Assembly: GCF_007829815.1 (NCBI RefSeq) | Contig: NZ_VIWT01000001.1 | Span: 310,001-374,000 of the forward strand | DNA length: 64,000 nt | Origin: Kitasatospora viridis | GTDB taxonomy: Bacteria; Actinomycetota; Actinomycetes; Streptomycetales; Streptomycetaceae | Direction of reading: 5' to 3' | In this document: in pieces, positions 7,025-15,384 of the stretch | Position numbering within the stretch: position 1 is the stretch's first letter | How the letters are laid out: the number at the start of each line of letters is the position of its first letter | Program-made: the position numbers and the translations under genes | Notes under the pieces: model-generated | What the model was told of the DNA's origin: nothing | The model's database searches: none | What the model saw: the letters and a program-made list of their open reading frames with translations, nothing else

Positions 7025-8638
7025 GGCGAAGATCTCCCGCAGGTGGTGGCCGATCTTCAGGTAGTCCAGCGAGTCCAGGTTGGCCAGCGACACCCGGACC
7101 GACCACTGCGGCCCGTCGAAGCCGCCGCCGTTGAGCAGCACCACGCCGGTCTGCTCGGCCAGCCGGAACAGCGGCTCGGTGGGCTCGTAGGTCTTCTCCA
7201 GGAACTCGGCGAACTCCCTGCCCGAGGTCCGCTCGGCCTCGGCCAGCAGGTCGAGCTCGATGTAGTAGCCGGCCCGCTGCGGGTCGTCGGCGATCTTCAT
7301 CCCGGAGCCCTCCAGCAGCAGCCCGAGCCGCTCCTGGACGATCGACCGGATCAGCGCCTTGTAGGCCTGGCCGGCCGGCAGCAGCGCGAAGAGCGAGAAC
7401 AGGGTCAGCTGCACCTGCTGCGGCAGGCTCAGCCCGGCGGTGTGGTTGAGCGCCACCTGGCGGGAGTCGGCGACCAGCCGGTCGATGAACTTGATCCCGG
7501 CCGGCTCCAGCGAGAGCGTGCCGTAGCGCTTGGCCAGCCGCCGCTGCTCCACCTCGGGCAGCGCGGCCAGCCGGTCGTCCAGCACGTTGTCGGCGTTCAG
7601 CCCGATCAGGCCGAGCCGGTGGCCGGTGGCGCCGTAGTGCTTGGAGTACGAGTACACCAGCAGGGTGTTGCGGGGCAGTTCGGCGGCGATGGTGCGGAAG
7701 CCCTCGACGAAGGTGCCGTAGACGTCGTCGGTGACGATCAGCAGGTTGGGGTTACTCGTCGCCACGATCCCCTTGATCTGCTCGACCACCCGGTCGGCGA
7801 GCGCCAGCGAGGGCGGGTTGGACGGGTTCACCAGGCAGACCAGCTTGACCGTGGGGTCGGCCAGCTTGGCCACCTGCTCCTCGGGGTAGCGCCACTGCCG
7901 CACCCCGGTCTCGGCGAACAGGTCCGCCTCGACGGTGACCACGTCGAACTCGTAGTCCTCCAGCTCCGGGATCTCGATGTACGGGGTGAAGACCGGCACC
8001 ATCAGGGCGATCCGGTCGCCCTTGTGCAGCAGCCCGTTCTTCATCAGCGTGTCGAAGACGTAGCACATCGCCGCCGTGCCGCCCTCGGTGGCGAACAGGT
8101 CCAGGGTGCCGGCCGGCGGGCGCCCCGCCATCAGCTCCTCCTCCAGGTAGCCCCGGGCCACCTGCTCGACGTGCGGCAGGATCCGCCCCGGCACCGGGTA
8201 GTTGTCGCCCACCACCGCGTCGGCCAGCTCGTGCAGCCAGGCCTCCCGGTCGAAGCCGAACCGGTCGGCGGCCAGCTCCACGCACTCCTTCAGCAGCTCG
8301 ATGCCCGGCAGCGCCGGGTGGCTGCGCACGAAGGCGTCGAAGCGCGCGGCGATGCCCTGCTGCTCCGGCATCCCGCCGAGGTTGTCCGCCGTCCACACCC
8401 GGCGGCTCTCGGACAGGCCGAAGTACCCCAGCGCGTAGAAGGCCTCGCGCGGGCCGGTGGCGATCCAGTTCGGGTTGCCGCGGCCGGCGTTGAGCATGTG
8501 CGAGGTGGACTTGCCCTGCTGGCCCGGCCGGTCCGCCTGGTGGTGCTCGGCGAGCCGGATGAACTCGCCCTTCAGCTCGAACGGGCTCAACCGGGCCAGC
8601 CGGTGGATGTCTTCGCGACTGATCGTGGGCCTGGTCAT
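6989..8638 (-). CDS. aspD: aspartate 4-decarboxylase (bifunctional aspartate aminotransferase/L-aspartate beta-decarboxylase)
   Basis: 549 residues, the usual length for AspD/AsdA and longer than plain type-I aminotransferases. The start (LARLSPFELKGEFIRLA, then MLNAGRGNPNW) is characteristic of this enzyme. PLP residues follow the fold-type-I order: N-x-S-N-P near 273, TDDVYG at 303-308, and the Schiff-base lysine K333 in SYSKHYGATGHRLG. It converts L-aspartate to L-alanine and CO2, consuming one proton. It is the last gene of an operon with two aspartate:alanine exchangers (18 nt after the nearer one), so it should supply alanine for export and pull a proton from the cytoplasm. Confidence 0.93.
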   Translation of the reverse strand: MTRPTISREDIHRLARLSPFELKGEFIRLAEHHQADRPGQQGKSTSHMLNAGRGNPNWIATGPREAFYALGYFGLSESRRVWTADNLGGMPEQQGIAARFDAFVRSHPALPGIELLKECVELAADRFGFDREAWLHELADAVVGDNYPVPGRILPHVEQVARGYLEEELMAGRPPAGTLDLFATEGGTAAMCYVFDTLMKNGLLHKGDRIALMVPVFTPYIEIPELEDYEFDVVTVEADLFAETGVRQWRYPEEQVAKLADPTVKLVCLVNPSNPPSLALADRVVEQIKGIVATSNPNLLIVTDDVYGTFVEGFRTIAAELPRNTLLVYSYSKHYGATGHRLGLIGLNADNVLDDRLAALPEVEQRRLAKRYGTLSLEPAGIKFIDRLVADSRQVALNHTAGLSLPQQVQLTLFSLFALLPAGQAYKALIRSIVQERLGLLLEGSGMKIADDPQRAGYYIELDLLAEAERTSGREFAEFLEKTYEPTEPLFRLAEQTGVVLLNGGGFDGPQWSVRVSLANLDSLDYLKIGHHLREIFADYRREWELSRR

Positions 8639-8656
8639 GGGGTGCGCTCCGAGAGG

Positions 8657-10354
8657 TCAGCCGAGGAGCGCGACGATGATCGCGCCCCAGATGGTCAGCA
8701 GGACGTTGCCCGCCGCGTACGGGATGGTGTAGCCGAGGGTCGGGATCTGGCTGCGGGAGGCCTCGTTGATCGCGCCGATCGCGGCCGTGGTGGTCTGGGC
8801 CCCGGCCACCACGCCCATCAGGATCGGTGTGCGGATCCGGAACACGTAGCGGCCGACCAGGATGCCGACCAGCAGCGGCAGCACGGTGGCCACCGCACCC
8901 CACAGCAGCAGGCCCCAACCCGCCTGGGAGAGACCGCTGGTGAAGCCCGGCCCGGCGTTGATGCCGACGATCGTGACGAACGCGCAGAGCCCGAAGGTGT
9001 CCATGAACCACTGGGCGCCCGGCGGCACGTTGCCGTAGGTCGGGTACCTGCCGCGGATCCAGCCGAACACCAGGCCCATGATCAGCGCGCCGCCGGAGGT
9101 CGAGAGGCTGATCGGCACGCCGCCGGCGTGCAGCGCGGGGATGCCGATGCAGCCGCCCAGGAAGATGCCCAGGCCCACCCAGGTCATGTCGGTGGCGAAG
9201 CTGGTCGGCACCGGCTTGCCGATCGCCCGCCCGGCCGGGTCCACCAGCCGCTGCGGGCCGGTCAGCACCAGGGTGTCACCGCGCTCCAGCCTGGTGGAGA
9301 GCCGGTACGGGAACTGCGCGCCGGAGCGGTACACCTTGTCGACGTACACGCCCACCATGAAGGGCTCGCGGCGCAGTTCGGCGATGGTCCGGCCGAGTTG
9401 CGCCCGCTCCGAGACCACCACGTGCAGCGACTCGGTGCGGTAGCCGAGCAGCCCCGCGTCGTCGGCCTCCGGGCCGATCCGCCGGGCCGGGTCGAAGTCC
9501 ACCAGGTCGTGCCGCAGGGCGCTGACCGCGAGGACGTCGCCGCGCTCGATCACCGTGGTCTGACTGTGCGCCAGGATCCGCCCCTCCCGGCGCACCGAGG
9601 TGATGTAGATCCGCCGACCGAGCTGCTGCTCGCGTGCCTCGAAGTCGTCGATGGTGCTCCCGACCAGGCCGTTGACGGCGGTGAAGGCGCGCAGCACCAC
9701 CTCGTAGTAGCCCTCGCCGAGGTCCGGGTCGCTCTCCGGTGCGTCCAGCTCGGCGGCCAGCGCGCGGGAGTCCGCGGCCAGGTCGCTCTTCAGCCAGCGC
9801 GGCGCGAGGTTGGCCAGCAGGATCGCGCACAGGATGGTGCCGAGCGGGTAGGTGACGGCATATCCGATCGCCACCAGGTTCTGCTGGGCGGTGATCTGGT
9901 CGCCCGTCAGCCCGTGGATGTTGGCGATCGCGTCCTGCGCCACGCCGATCACCGCGGACTGGGTGAGCGCGCCGCCCAGCAGGCCGGCGCCCAGGCCCGG
10001 CCCGTAGCCGAGCAGTTTCGCGAAGCCGTAGCAGACGCCCAGGCCGGTGACGCAGACCGCGACCGCCACCCCGACCTGCGGCAGGCCGTCCTTCTTCAGG
10101 CCGCGGAAGAACTGCGGGCCGACCTTGTAGCCTAGGGCGAACAGGAACATGATGAAGAACACCGACTTGACGGTGCCGTTGATCTGCACGTCGGTGACCC
10201 ACCCGGTGAACAGCCCCGCGACCAGGCAGCCGGTGACGGCACCCAGCCCGATCGCCTTGTAGTGCAGCTTGCCGGCGAAGAAGCCGATCGCGATGGTCAG
10301 GAAGATCAGCAGCTCGGGGTAGGGCTTGAAGACGTGGTCGGTGAACCAGTTCAC
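8657..10354 (-). CDS. aspT: AspT-type aspartate:alanine exchanger, second copy
   Basis: 565 residues from the GTG at 10354, preceded by GAGAGG; the open frame continues upstream only through the preceding gene. Layout is that of the AspT/YidE/YbjL family: ~5 TM segments (PELLIFLTIAIGFFAG to PLGTILCAILLANL), a central cytoplasmic part with two TrkA_C/RCK_C-like domains (about 200-370), then the homologous second TM half starting TWVGLGIFLGGCIGIPALHAG. Inverted-repeat motifs GGALTQSAVIG and AGAQTTTAAIG are the family's repeated core. It should exchange aspartate(-1) for neutral alanine, moving net charge. It follows the first aspT by 11 nt. Confidence 0.88.
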   Translation of the reverse strand: MNWFTDHVFKPYPELLIFLTIAIGFFAGKLHYKAIGLGAVTGCLVAGLFTGWVTDVQINGTVKSVFFIMFLFALGYKVGPQFFRGLKKDGLPQVGVAVAVCVTGLGVCYGFAKLLGYGPGLGAGLLGGALTQSAVIGVAQDAIANIHGLTGDQITAQQNLVAIGYAVTYPLGTILCAILLANLAPRWLKSDLAADSRALAAELDAPESDPDLGEGYYEVVLRAFTAVNGLVGSTIDDFEAREQQLGRRIYITSVRREGRILAHSQTTVIERGDVLAVSALRHDLVDFDPARRIGPEADDAGLLGYRTESLHVVVSERAQLGRTIAELRREPFMVGVYVDKVYRSGAQFPYRLSTRLERGDTLVLTGPQRLVDPAGRAIGKPVPTSFATDMTWVGLGIFLGGCIGIPALHAGGVPISLSTSGGALIMGLVFGWIRGRYPTYGNVPPGAQWFMDTFGLCAFVTIVGINAGPGFTSGLSQAGWGLLLWGAVATVLPLLVGILVGRYVFRIRTPILMGVVAGAQTTTAAIGAINEASRSQIPTLGYTIPYAAGNVLLTIWGAIIVALLG

Positions 10355-10365
10355 GGGTGCGCCTC

Positions 10366-12039
10366 TCAGGAGCCGAGCACGCCGACCAGGATCGGCCCGG
10401 TCAGCGGCAGCAGGAAGTTGGAGAGGGTGTAGGTGATGGTGTAGCCGAGCATCGGCACGCTGCTCTGCGCCACGTTGGTGATCGAGGTGATCGCCGGGGT
10501 ACTGCACTGCTGGCCGGCGATCGCGCCGATCAGCACCGGCGGGTCGATCTTCAGCAGCTTGCGGCCGACGAACAGTGAGACGAACGCCGGCACCAGCACC
10601 ATCAGGATCCCGGCGGACGGCAGCAGCACCGGGTACTTGCGCAGCAGCGCGCCCGCGTCCGGACCGGCGGCCAGGCCGGTGACGGCGATGAAGATCGACA
10701 GGCCGAGGTCCTTCATGGTCTGCGCGGCCACCGGCGGGTAGGCGCCGAAGGTCGGGTGCTGGGCCCGCAGCCAGCCGAAGAACAGGCCGGAGACCAGGCA
10801 GCCGCCGCCGGTGCCCAGGGCCAGCGCGGCGCCGCCCGCGTGCACCGTGATCATGCCGATCAGCACGCCGATGCAGATGCCGAGGCTGATGTAGATGTAG
10901 TCGGTGGCGTCCGACTTCACCGTGGCCCCGATCCAGGAGGCGAACTTCTCCACCCGGCTGCGCGCGCCGACGACGGTGATGGTGTCGCCCTGGTGCAGTT
11001 CGGTCTCGCCGAGCGCGGGCAGGTGGTGGTCCACCCGCTGGATGTCGGTCAGGTAGACCCCGCCGGTGTACTGCCCGTCCATCCCGCGCACCTGGTCGAG
11101 CGAGTTGCCCGCGACGGTCTTGTTGGTGACCACGACCTGACGCACCGCCAGCGGGCTGTCCAGCCCCGGCACCCCGGGGGTCTCCGGGCCGAGCTCGTGG
11201 CCGGCGTCCAGCACCGCGGCCCGCCGCCCGACCACCAGCACCTGGTCGCCGCGGCGCAGCCGGAGCCGGGGCTCGACGGTCAGCACCCGGCCCGCGCGCT
11301 GGACGCCCTCGATGGTGACCAGGTCGGCCCGGACCCCCTCGAACTCGCCGACCGTGCTGCCCTCGCCCTGCGAGACCAGGTAGGTGCGGCCGACCAGGGC
11401 GGGCAGCGCGGCCTCCTCGTCGGCGGCCAGCCCGGCGTCGGCGCCGCGCATCTTCTCCCACAGCGCCCGGGAGGCGTCGGCCAGGTTGATCCGCAGCAGC
11501 ATCGGGAAGACCTGGCTGGTCAGCAGCACGATCGAGATCAGGCCGAAGAGGTAGCAGACCGAGTAGGCGGTGGCCACGTGGTTCTGCGCCTCGACGACCT
11601 GGTCGTGGGTCAGCCCGCTCAGCTTGCCGATCGCGTCCTGCGCGGTGCCGACCACGGCGGACTCGGTGGCGGCGCCGGCCAGGATCCCGGAGGCGGTGCC
11701 GACGTCCAGGTTGAAGCCCTTGGCGAAGCCGTAGGCCAGGCCGAGCACCAGCGCCACCTCGATCAGGCAGAGCACGCCGAACCGCAGGCCCTTGGCGTTC
11801 AGGTTGGCGACGAACTGCGGGCCGGCGATGTAGCCCAGCGAGAAGATGAACAGGGCGAAGGCGACGTTCTTGACGTCGCTGTTCACCGAGACGTGCTGGG
11901 TGCCGATCAGCATCGAGACGATCAGCGTGCCGCAGATCCCGCCCAGGGTGATCCGGCCGACCCGCAGCTTGCCGACCAGGTAGCCGAGGCCCAGGCAGGC
12001 GAAGAGCGCGAGGACCGGGTTCTCCTTCAGCAGGTTCAC
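10366..12039 (-). CDS. aspT: AspT-type aspartate:alanine exchanger, first copy
   Basis: 557 residues from a GTG at 12039. Same fold as the next gene: TM half one with GAATESAVVGTAQDAIG, two TrkA_C-like domains (AADEEAALPALVGRTYLV onward, and VVVTNKTVAGNSLDQV onward), TM half two with GQQCSTPAITSI. The two AspT proteins differ clearly (first is shorter and lacks the long loop), so the duplication is old. Family members of ~540 residues act alone as homodimers in lactic bacteria; two adjacent divergent copies suggest a heterodimer or different substrates. It is the first gene of the aspT-aspT-aspD operon and probably responds to the ATGAC repeats upstream. Confidence 0.87.
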   Translation of the reverse strand: MNLLKENPVLALFACLGLGYLVGKLRVGRITLGGICGTLIVSMLIGTQHVSVNSDVKNVAFALFIFSLGYIAGPQFVANLNAKGLRFGVLCLIEVALVLGLAYGFAKGFNLDVGTASGILAGAATESAVVGTAQDAIGKLSGLTHDQVVEAQNHVATAYSVCYLFGLISIVLLTSQVFPMLLRINLADASRALWEKMRGADAGLAADEEAALPALVGRTYLVSQGEGSTVGEFEGVRADLVTIEGVQRAGRVLTVEPRLRLRRGDQVLVVGRRAAVLDAGHELGPETPGVPGLDSPLAVRQVVVTNKTVAGNSLDQVRGMDGQYTGGVYLTDIQRVDHHLPALGETELHQGDTITVVGARSRVEKFASWIGATVKSDATDYIYISLGICIGVLIGMITVHAGGAALALGTGGGCLVSGLFFGWLRAQHPTFGAYPPVAAQTMKDLGLSIFIAVTGLAAGPDAGALLRKYPVLLPSAGILMVLVPAFVSLFVGRKLLKIDPPVLIGAIAGQQCSTPAITSITNVAQSSVPMLGYTITYTLSNFLLPLTGPILVGVLGS

Positions 12040-12054
12040 CGGGCGATTACATCG

Positions 12055-12095
12055 TGTTTATGACGTTCTGTCCGTTATGACACTCCGTCATGACA
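12055..12095. promoter_or_regulatory. candidate control region of the aspT-aspT-aspD operon with repeated ATGAC boxes
   Basis: Three ATGAC pentamers on the + strand start at 12060, 12077 and 12090. The latter two sit in 12-mers TCCGTTATGACA (12071-12082) and TCCGTCATGACA (12084-12095) that differ by one base and have a 13-bp period. They lie 16-56 nt upstream of the first aspT start. A regulator binding face-shifted direct repeats is a plausible reading; none is encoded next to it. Confidence 0.4.
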
Positions 12096-12122
12096 CGCTG
12101 CACCCGCACCGAGCCGCTCCGC

Positions 12123-13025
12123 TCAGTGCCAGTCCACCCCGAAGGCGCGGGCCGGGTTGCGGCGCAGGATCAGCTCGACCGCCTCCTCGCCCAGCGCGGC
12201 GGCCAGGCGCGGGCGCAGGCCGGTGAGCAGGAACGGCATGCCGGGCCCGTCCGCCGCGGACCGGGCGGCCGCCGTCGTGGTGTCGCCGCCGAGCAGCAAC
12301 TGGCCCGCGTGGCCGGCCTCGACCAGGTCGACCAGCGTGCCGAGCAGCCGCCAGTCGGTGGCCGCATTCGCCCGGGACGGGCCGTCGAAGGCCAGGAAGG
12401 CACCGCTGCGGGCGAGCTCACGGTGCATCGCCGGATCCGGGAAGCGGTTCAGGTGGCCCAGCAGCACCCGGTGCGGCGGCACCCCCAGGCGACCGCAGAG
12501 CAGCTCCAGCACCTGGTCGGCGGCACTGCCCAGCTCGTGGTGGATGCCGATCGGCGCGCCGGTCGCGTGGTGCGCGGCGGCGGCCGCCGCCATGGTGCGC
12601 CGGGCGTGCCCGTCCAGGCCGTGGAAGCCGCCGGCCACCTTGATCAGGCCGGCCCGCGGGCCGTCCGGGCCGATGCCCTCGGTCAGCTCGGCGGTGAACA
12701 GCTCGGCCCAGCGCTCCGGGTCGGGCAGCTCGTCGTAGTGCGCGGCCCGGTGTAGTCCGGTCGCCGCGACCAGGTGCACCCCCGCGGCGGCGGAGAGCGC
12801 GGGCAGCTCGGCGGCCCGGCGGTTCAGGCCGTGCGGCGTCCACTGCACCACCGCCCCGCCGCCGGCCGCGCGGAAGGCGGCCAGCTCGGCGGCGGCGGCC
12901 GGCACGTCGTCCAGCTCCTGGCCGGGCAGCAGGCGGCTGGCGAAGAAGAGGTGGTCGTGGGCGTCGCAGACGCCCAGCTCGGCCGGGTCCAGGTCGCCGA
13001 GCACGGTGCGGACGGCGGGGCTCAT
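12123..13025 (-). CDS. phosphotriesterase-family metal-dependent hydrolase
   Basis: 300 residues, TIM-barrel amidohydrolase of the phosphotriesterase (PTE)/lactonase subgroup. The binuclear-metal ligands are all visible: H23 and H25 in DAHDHL, the bridging (carbamylated) lysine K129 in GLIKVAGG, H162/H163 in GIHHELG, H191 in LGHLNRF and D248 in LGGDTTT. Members hydrolyse lactones or phosphotriesters; physiological substrates here are unknown. Its ATG overlaps the stop of the carboxymuconolactone decarboxylase-like gene by 4 nt, so the two are translated together and likely work on the same compound. Confidence 0.85.
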   Translation of the reverse strand: MSPAVRTVLGDLDPAELGVCDAHDHLFFASRLLPGQELDDVPAAAAELAAFRAAGGGAVVQWTPHGLNRRAAELPALSAAAGVHLVAATGLHRAAHYDELPDPERWAELFTAELTEGIGPDGPRAGLIKVAGGFHGLDGHARRTMAAAAAAHHATGAPIGIHHELGSAADQVLELLCGRLGVPPHRVLLGHLNRFPDPAMHRELARSGAFLAFDGPSRANAATDWRLLGTLVDLVEAGHAGQLLLGGDTTTAAARSAADGPGMPFLLTGLRPRLAAALGEEAVELILRRNPARAFGVDWH

Positions 13026-13447
13026 CGCCCCTCCTCCTGGGATTCGCCGTCCAGCGCCTCGAAGGTGGCGGCGGCCACCCGGAGTGCGGCCAGCGCCTTC
13101 GGCGTGCCGATGTACGGCGCCAGGTGGACGAAGACCTCCACCACCTGCTCGCGGCTCAGCCCGACCCGCAGGCTGCTGCGGATGTGCCCGCTGAGCTGCG
13201 GGTCGACCCCGCCCAGGGTGGCCAGCGTGGCCAGGTTGGCCAGCTGACGGTCCTTCGGCTCCAGGCCGGGCCGCTGGTAGGTGCCGCCGAACAGGCTGGT
13301 GACGATCCAGTCCGCGAAGCCCGGGGCGATCCGCTCCAGGCCGGGCAGGGCGGCCAGTTGAGTGGCGCGGTCCTGGTAGTCGTCCAGCGCGCGGTAACCG
13401 GCTTCGCGGTCCACGGTGGCCGGGGCGAGGCCCAGCCCGTTCGTCAT
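13022..13447 (-). CDS. carboxymuconolactone decarboxylase/AhpD-family protein
   Basis: 141 residues from the ATG at 13447, which has GGGGGAG 8 nt upstream. The core LEPKDRQLANLATLATLGGVD, then HIRSSLRVGLSREQVVEVFVHLAPYIG-type ending, is the CMD fold. The AhpD CxxC redox pair is absent, so a decarboxylase/isomerase or lactone-ring role is likelier than peroxidase activity. It is the middle gene of a TetR-CMD-PTE run on the minus strand, with a 51-nt gap to the regulator. Confidence 0.85.
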   Translation of the reverse strand: MTNGLGLAPATVDREAGYRALDDYQDRATQLAALPGLERIAPGFADWIVTSLFGGTYQRPGLEPKDRQLANLATLATLGGVDPQLSGHIRSSLRVGLSREQVVEVFVHLAPYIGTPKALAALRVAAATFEALDGESQEEGR

Positions 13448-13498
13448 CTCCACTGCTCCCCCTAGGTGTTTCGACTGCTCAACTGCTCGACTGCTCAA

Positions 13499-14074
13499 CT
13501 ACTCGGGCTGCTCGGCCAGCTGGCCGAGCAGCAGTGCCAGCGCCCCGCGCACGGCCTGGTGGAACGGCTCCGCGGAGTCGGCCGCCCGAGCGAGCACGTA
13601 GCCACCCTGGATCACGGCCACCAGGGCCTGGGCCAGCTCGGCGGCCGGCGCGCCCGGGCGGAACTCCCCGCTCGCCCGGCCCTCCTCGATCAGCCCGGCC
13701 AGCCGCGCGACCAGCCAGTCGAAGGTCTCCTCGACCGGGGCCCGCAGCTCGGGCTCGGCCACCACCTCGGGATCCTGCGCCATCCGCCCGATCCGGCAGC
13801 CTCGCAGCACCTCGCGCTCGCGGCCGAGGCAGGCCGCGATCCGCTCGTAGACGCTGCCGGGCCCGCCGAGCGTGCGCTCGTTCAGCGCCCGCATCTCCTC
13901 GGCGCTGCGGCGCAGCGCGGCGGCGGCCAGGTCGGGCTTGCCCTGGAAGTGGTGGTACATGCTGCCCTGGCCGACTCCGGCCCGCTGCTGGATCGCCTTG
14001 GGGCTGGTGCCGACGTAGCCGCGTTCCCAGAGGAGTTCCTGGGTGCTCTCGATGAGCCGGTCACTGGCGTTCAT
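13499..14074 (-). CDS. TetR-family transcriptional regulator
   Basis: 191 residues, ATG at 14074. The helix-turn-helix is RLIESTQELLWERGYVGTSP then KAIQQRAGVGQGSMYHHFQGKP, typical of TetR/AcrR proteins. The C-terminal half matches the TetR_C class of QacR/YcdC-like regulators. The start codon lies 8 nt from a 22-bp palindrome, so it should repress itself and the CMD-PTE genes it leads. Confidence 0.9.
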   Translation of the reverse strand: MNASDRLIESTQELLWERGYVGTSPKAIQQRAGVGQGSMYHHFQGKPDLAAAALRRSAEEMRALNERTLGGPGSVYERIAACLGREREVLRGCRIGRMAQDPEVVAEPELRAPVEETFDWLVARLAGLIEEGRASGEFRPGAPAAELAQALVAVIQGGYVLARAADSAEPFHQAVRGALALLLGQLAEQPE

Positions 14075-14081
14075 GCGAGCA

Positions 14082-14103
14082 CTGTACATACCGGTAGGTA
14101 CAG
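14082..14103. promoter_or_regulatory. 22-bp palindromic operator of the TetR-CMD-PTE operon
   Basis: Half-sites CTGTACxTACC and GGTAxGTACAG meet at the centre without a spacer; only one symmetric position on each side is unpaired. The site is 8 nt upstream of the tetR start codon, so occupancy would block initiation. The core TACCGGTA resembles operators of other TetR repressors. Confidence 0.75.
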
Positions 14104-14123
14104 CGGTCCAGTCGGCGGGCCAC

Positions 14124-14171
14124 GGAGCGGATCGAGGAGCGGATCACGGAGCGGATCACGGAGCGGATCTG
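14124..14171. repeat. four tandem 12-bp repeats
   Basis: GGAGCGGATCxx occurs four times in succession with endings GA, AC, AC and TG. It lies in the 235-nt gap between the TetR and TPR genes. No dyad is obvious within a unit. It could be a micro-satellite or a cluster of regulator sites. Confidence 0.6.
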
Positions 14172-14338
14172 CGGATTGCCAGCGGTAGCCATGTGCATGT
14201 CGGGGACGGTTCATGAGGATCACGGCCAGCCTCTGGACAGAACGGGCATGGGGCGCAATAGTGACCACGGAATAGTTGAATCTTCACGAGTTGTTGTCCG
14301 GGGCGGCACATCAGTACCACCGAAGGGAGTCCGTCACC

Positions 14339-14683
14339 GTGACCACCCGCACCCCGGCCGACCGGTACGACCAGGCCGCGGAGTACGCCCGGGCCCAGCT
14401 GCACTTCGACAGCAAGGCCTACGCGGACGCCGCCCGGATCCTCCAGCCGCTGGTCGCCGCCGAGCCCGGACAACTCGCCGCCCGCCTCCTGCTGGCCCGC
14501 AGCTACTACCACTCGGCCCAGCTGGAGCGCGCCGCCGCGGAGCTGCGCCAGGTCCTCGACCAGGACCCGGCGGAGAGCTACGCGCACCTGATGCTCGGCC
14601 GCACCCTGGAACGCCAGGGCCGCGCCGACGAGGCCCGCCCGCACCTGCGGCTGGCCGCGGCGATGAACGACGCGTTCGCCTGA
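14339..14683 (+). CDS. tetratricopeptide-repeat protein
   Basis: 114 residues from the GTG at 14339, which has AAGGGAG 9 nt upstream; an upstream TTG at 14276 has no ribosome site. Three TPR-like helix pairs are seen: DQAAEYARAQLHFDSKAYAD, LAARLLLARSYYHSAQLERA and YAHLMLGRTLERQGRADEA. The protein is a small scaffold, probably cytoplasmic, as no signal peptide is seen. The partner is unknown. A hairpin terminator follows. Confidence 0.82.
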   Translation: MTTRTPADRYDQAAEYARAQLHFDSKAYADAARILQPLVAAEPGQLAARLLLARSYYHSAQLERAAAELRQVLDQDPAESYAHLMLGRTLERQGRADEARPHLRLAAAMNDAFA

Positions 14684-14710
14684 GCGCGGACGCGCCCTCA
14701 CGGACCGCCA

Positions 14711-14736
14711 CCCGCCCGCACCCCCACGCGGGCGGG
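14711..14736. terminator. terminator between convergent TPR and LysE genes
   Basis: CCCGCCCGC pairs perfectly with GCGGGCGGG across an 8-nt C-rich loop; further G/C pairs can extend the stem. It lies 28 nt after the TPR stop. Confidence 0.65.
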
Positions 14737-14759
14737 CGGCACCGATTTCCTGAGCAAGT

Positions 14760-14791
14760 GTCAAATCCCGGTCGAGCGTCAAATCCCGGTC
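14760..14791. repeat. 18-bp tandem duplication around the LysE stop codon
   Basis: GTCAAATCCCGGTC occurs at 14760-14773 and again at 14778-14791. The right copy contains the last codons and TGA stop of the LysE gene; the left copy is a second, untranslated version of the same end. It looks like recent slippage. Confidence 0.7.
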
Positions 14792-15384
14792 AAGGTGCGC
14801 AGCGCGAGGAACCCGATCACCGCGCCGGAGAGCAACGCCGTGCCCAGCCGACCGCGCTCACCGGTCAGCGCGCGGCCGAGCAGCACCCCGCCGCCCGCCA
14901 GTAGCAACTGCCAGCCGGCCGAGGCCAGGAAGGCGGCCGGCACGAAGAGCGGGCCCGCCTGCTGCCGGGCCCGCCCGCCGAGCACCAGGGCGAGGAAGTA
15001 CAGCACCGTGGCCGGGTTGAGCAGGGTCAGCCCGAGCAGCCCCGCGTAGGCGCGGGCCGGCGAGGCGGGCAGCGCCGGGCCGGCCGCCCCGGTGCGGGGG
15101 CGCAGCGCGCCCAGCACCGTGCGGGCCGCGATCCCGAGCAGCACCGCGGCGGCCAGGATCCGCAGCGGGGTGGCCAGCGGTGCCAGCGCCCGGGCCGCCG
15201 GTTGGCCGCCGAGCACCGCGACCGCCGCGTACGCCCCGTCGGCCGTCGCCACCCCCAAGGCCGCCGCAGCGCCCAGCCGCCAGCCGCCGCGCGCGGCGAG
15301 GCCGGCCAGCAGCACGCCGATCGGGCCCACCGGCACCGCGATGCCGAAGCCGGCCAGCAGGCCGGCGAGGAGCCCGGCGGTCAT
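14779..15384 (-). CDS. LysE-family amino-acid/metabolite exporter
   Basis: 201 residues from the ATG at 15384, the normal size for LysE/RhtB. The first helix carries the family motif GFGIAVPVGPIGVLLAGLAARG, and the second half has GLTLLNPATVLYFLALVLGG. About six TM segments alternate with short loops. The open frame continues upstream but becomes Arg/His-rich and has no hydrophobic character. It would export a small molecule by proton antiport; the substrate is unknown. Confidence 0.85.
   Translation of the reverse strand: MTAGLLAGLLAGFGIAVPVGPIGVLLAGLAARGGWRLGAAAALGVATADGAYAAVAVLGGQPAARALAPLATPLRILAAAVLLGIAARTVLGALRPRTGAAGPALPASPARAYAGLLGLTLLNPATVLYFLALVLGGRARQQAGPLFVPAAFLASAGWQLLLAGGGVLLGRALTGERGRLGTALLSGAVIGFLALRTLTGI

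Noticed and set aside
10366..11461. N-terminal extension of the second AspT frame into the first aspT gene
   Set aside because: The family start (NWFTDHVFKPYPELL) comes right after a ribosome site at 10354; the extension is out-of-frame reading of the first aspT gene.
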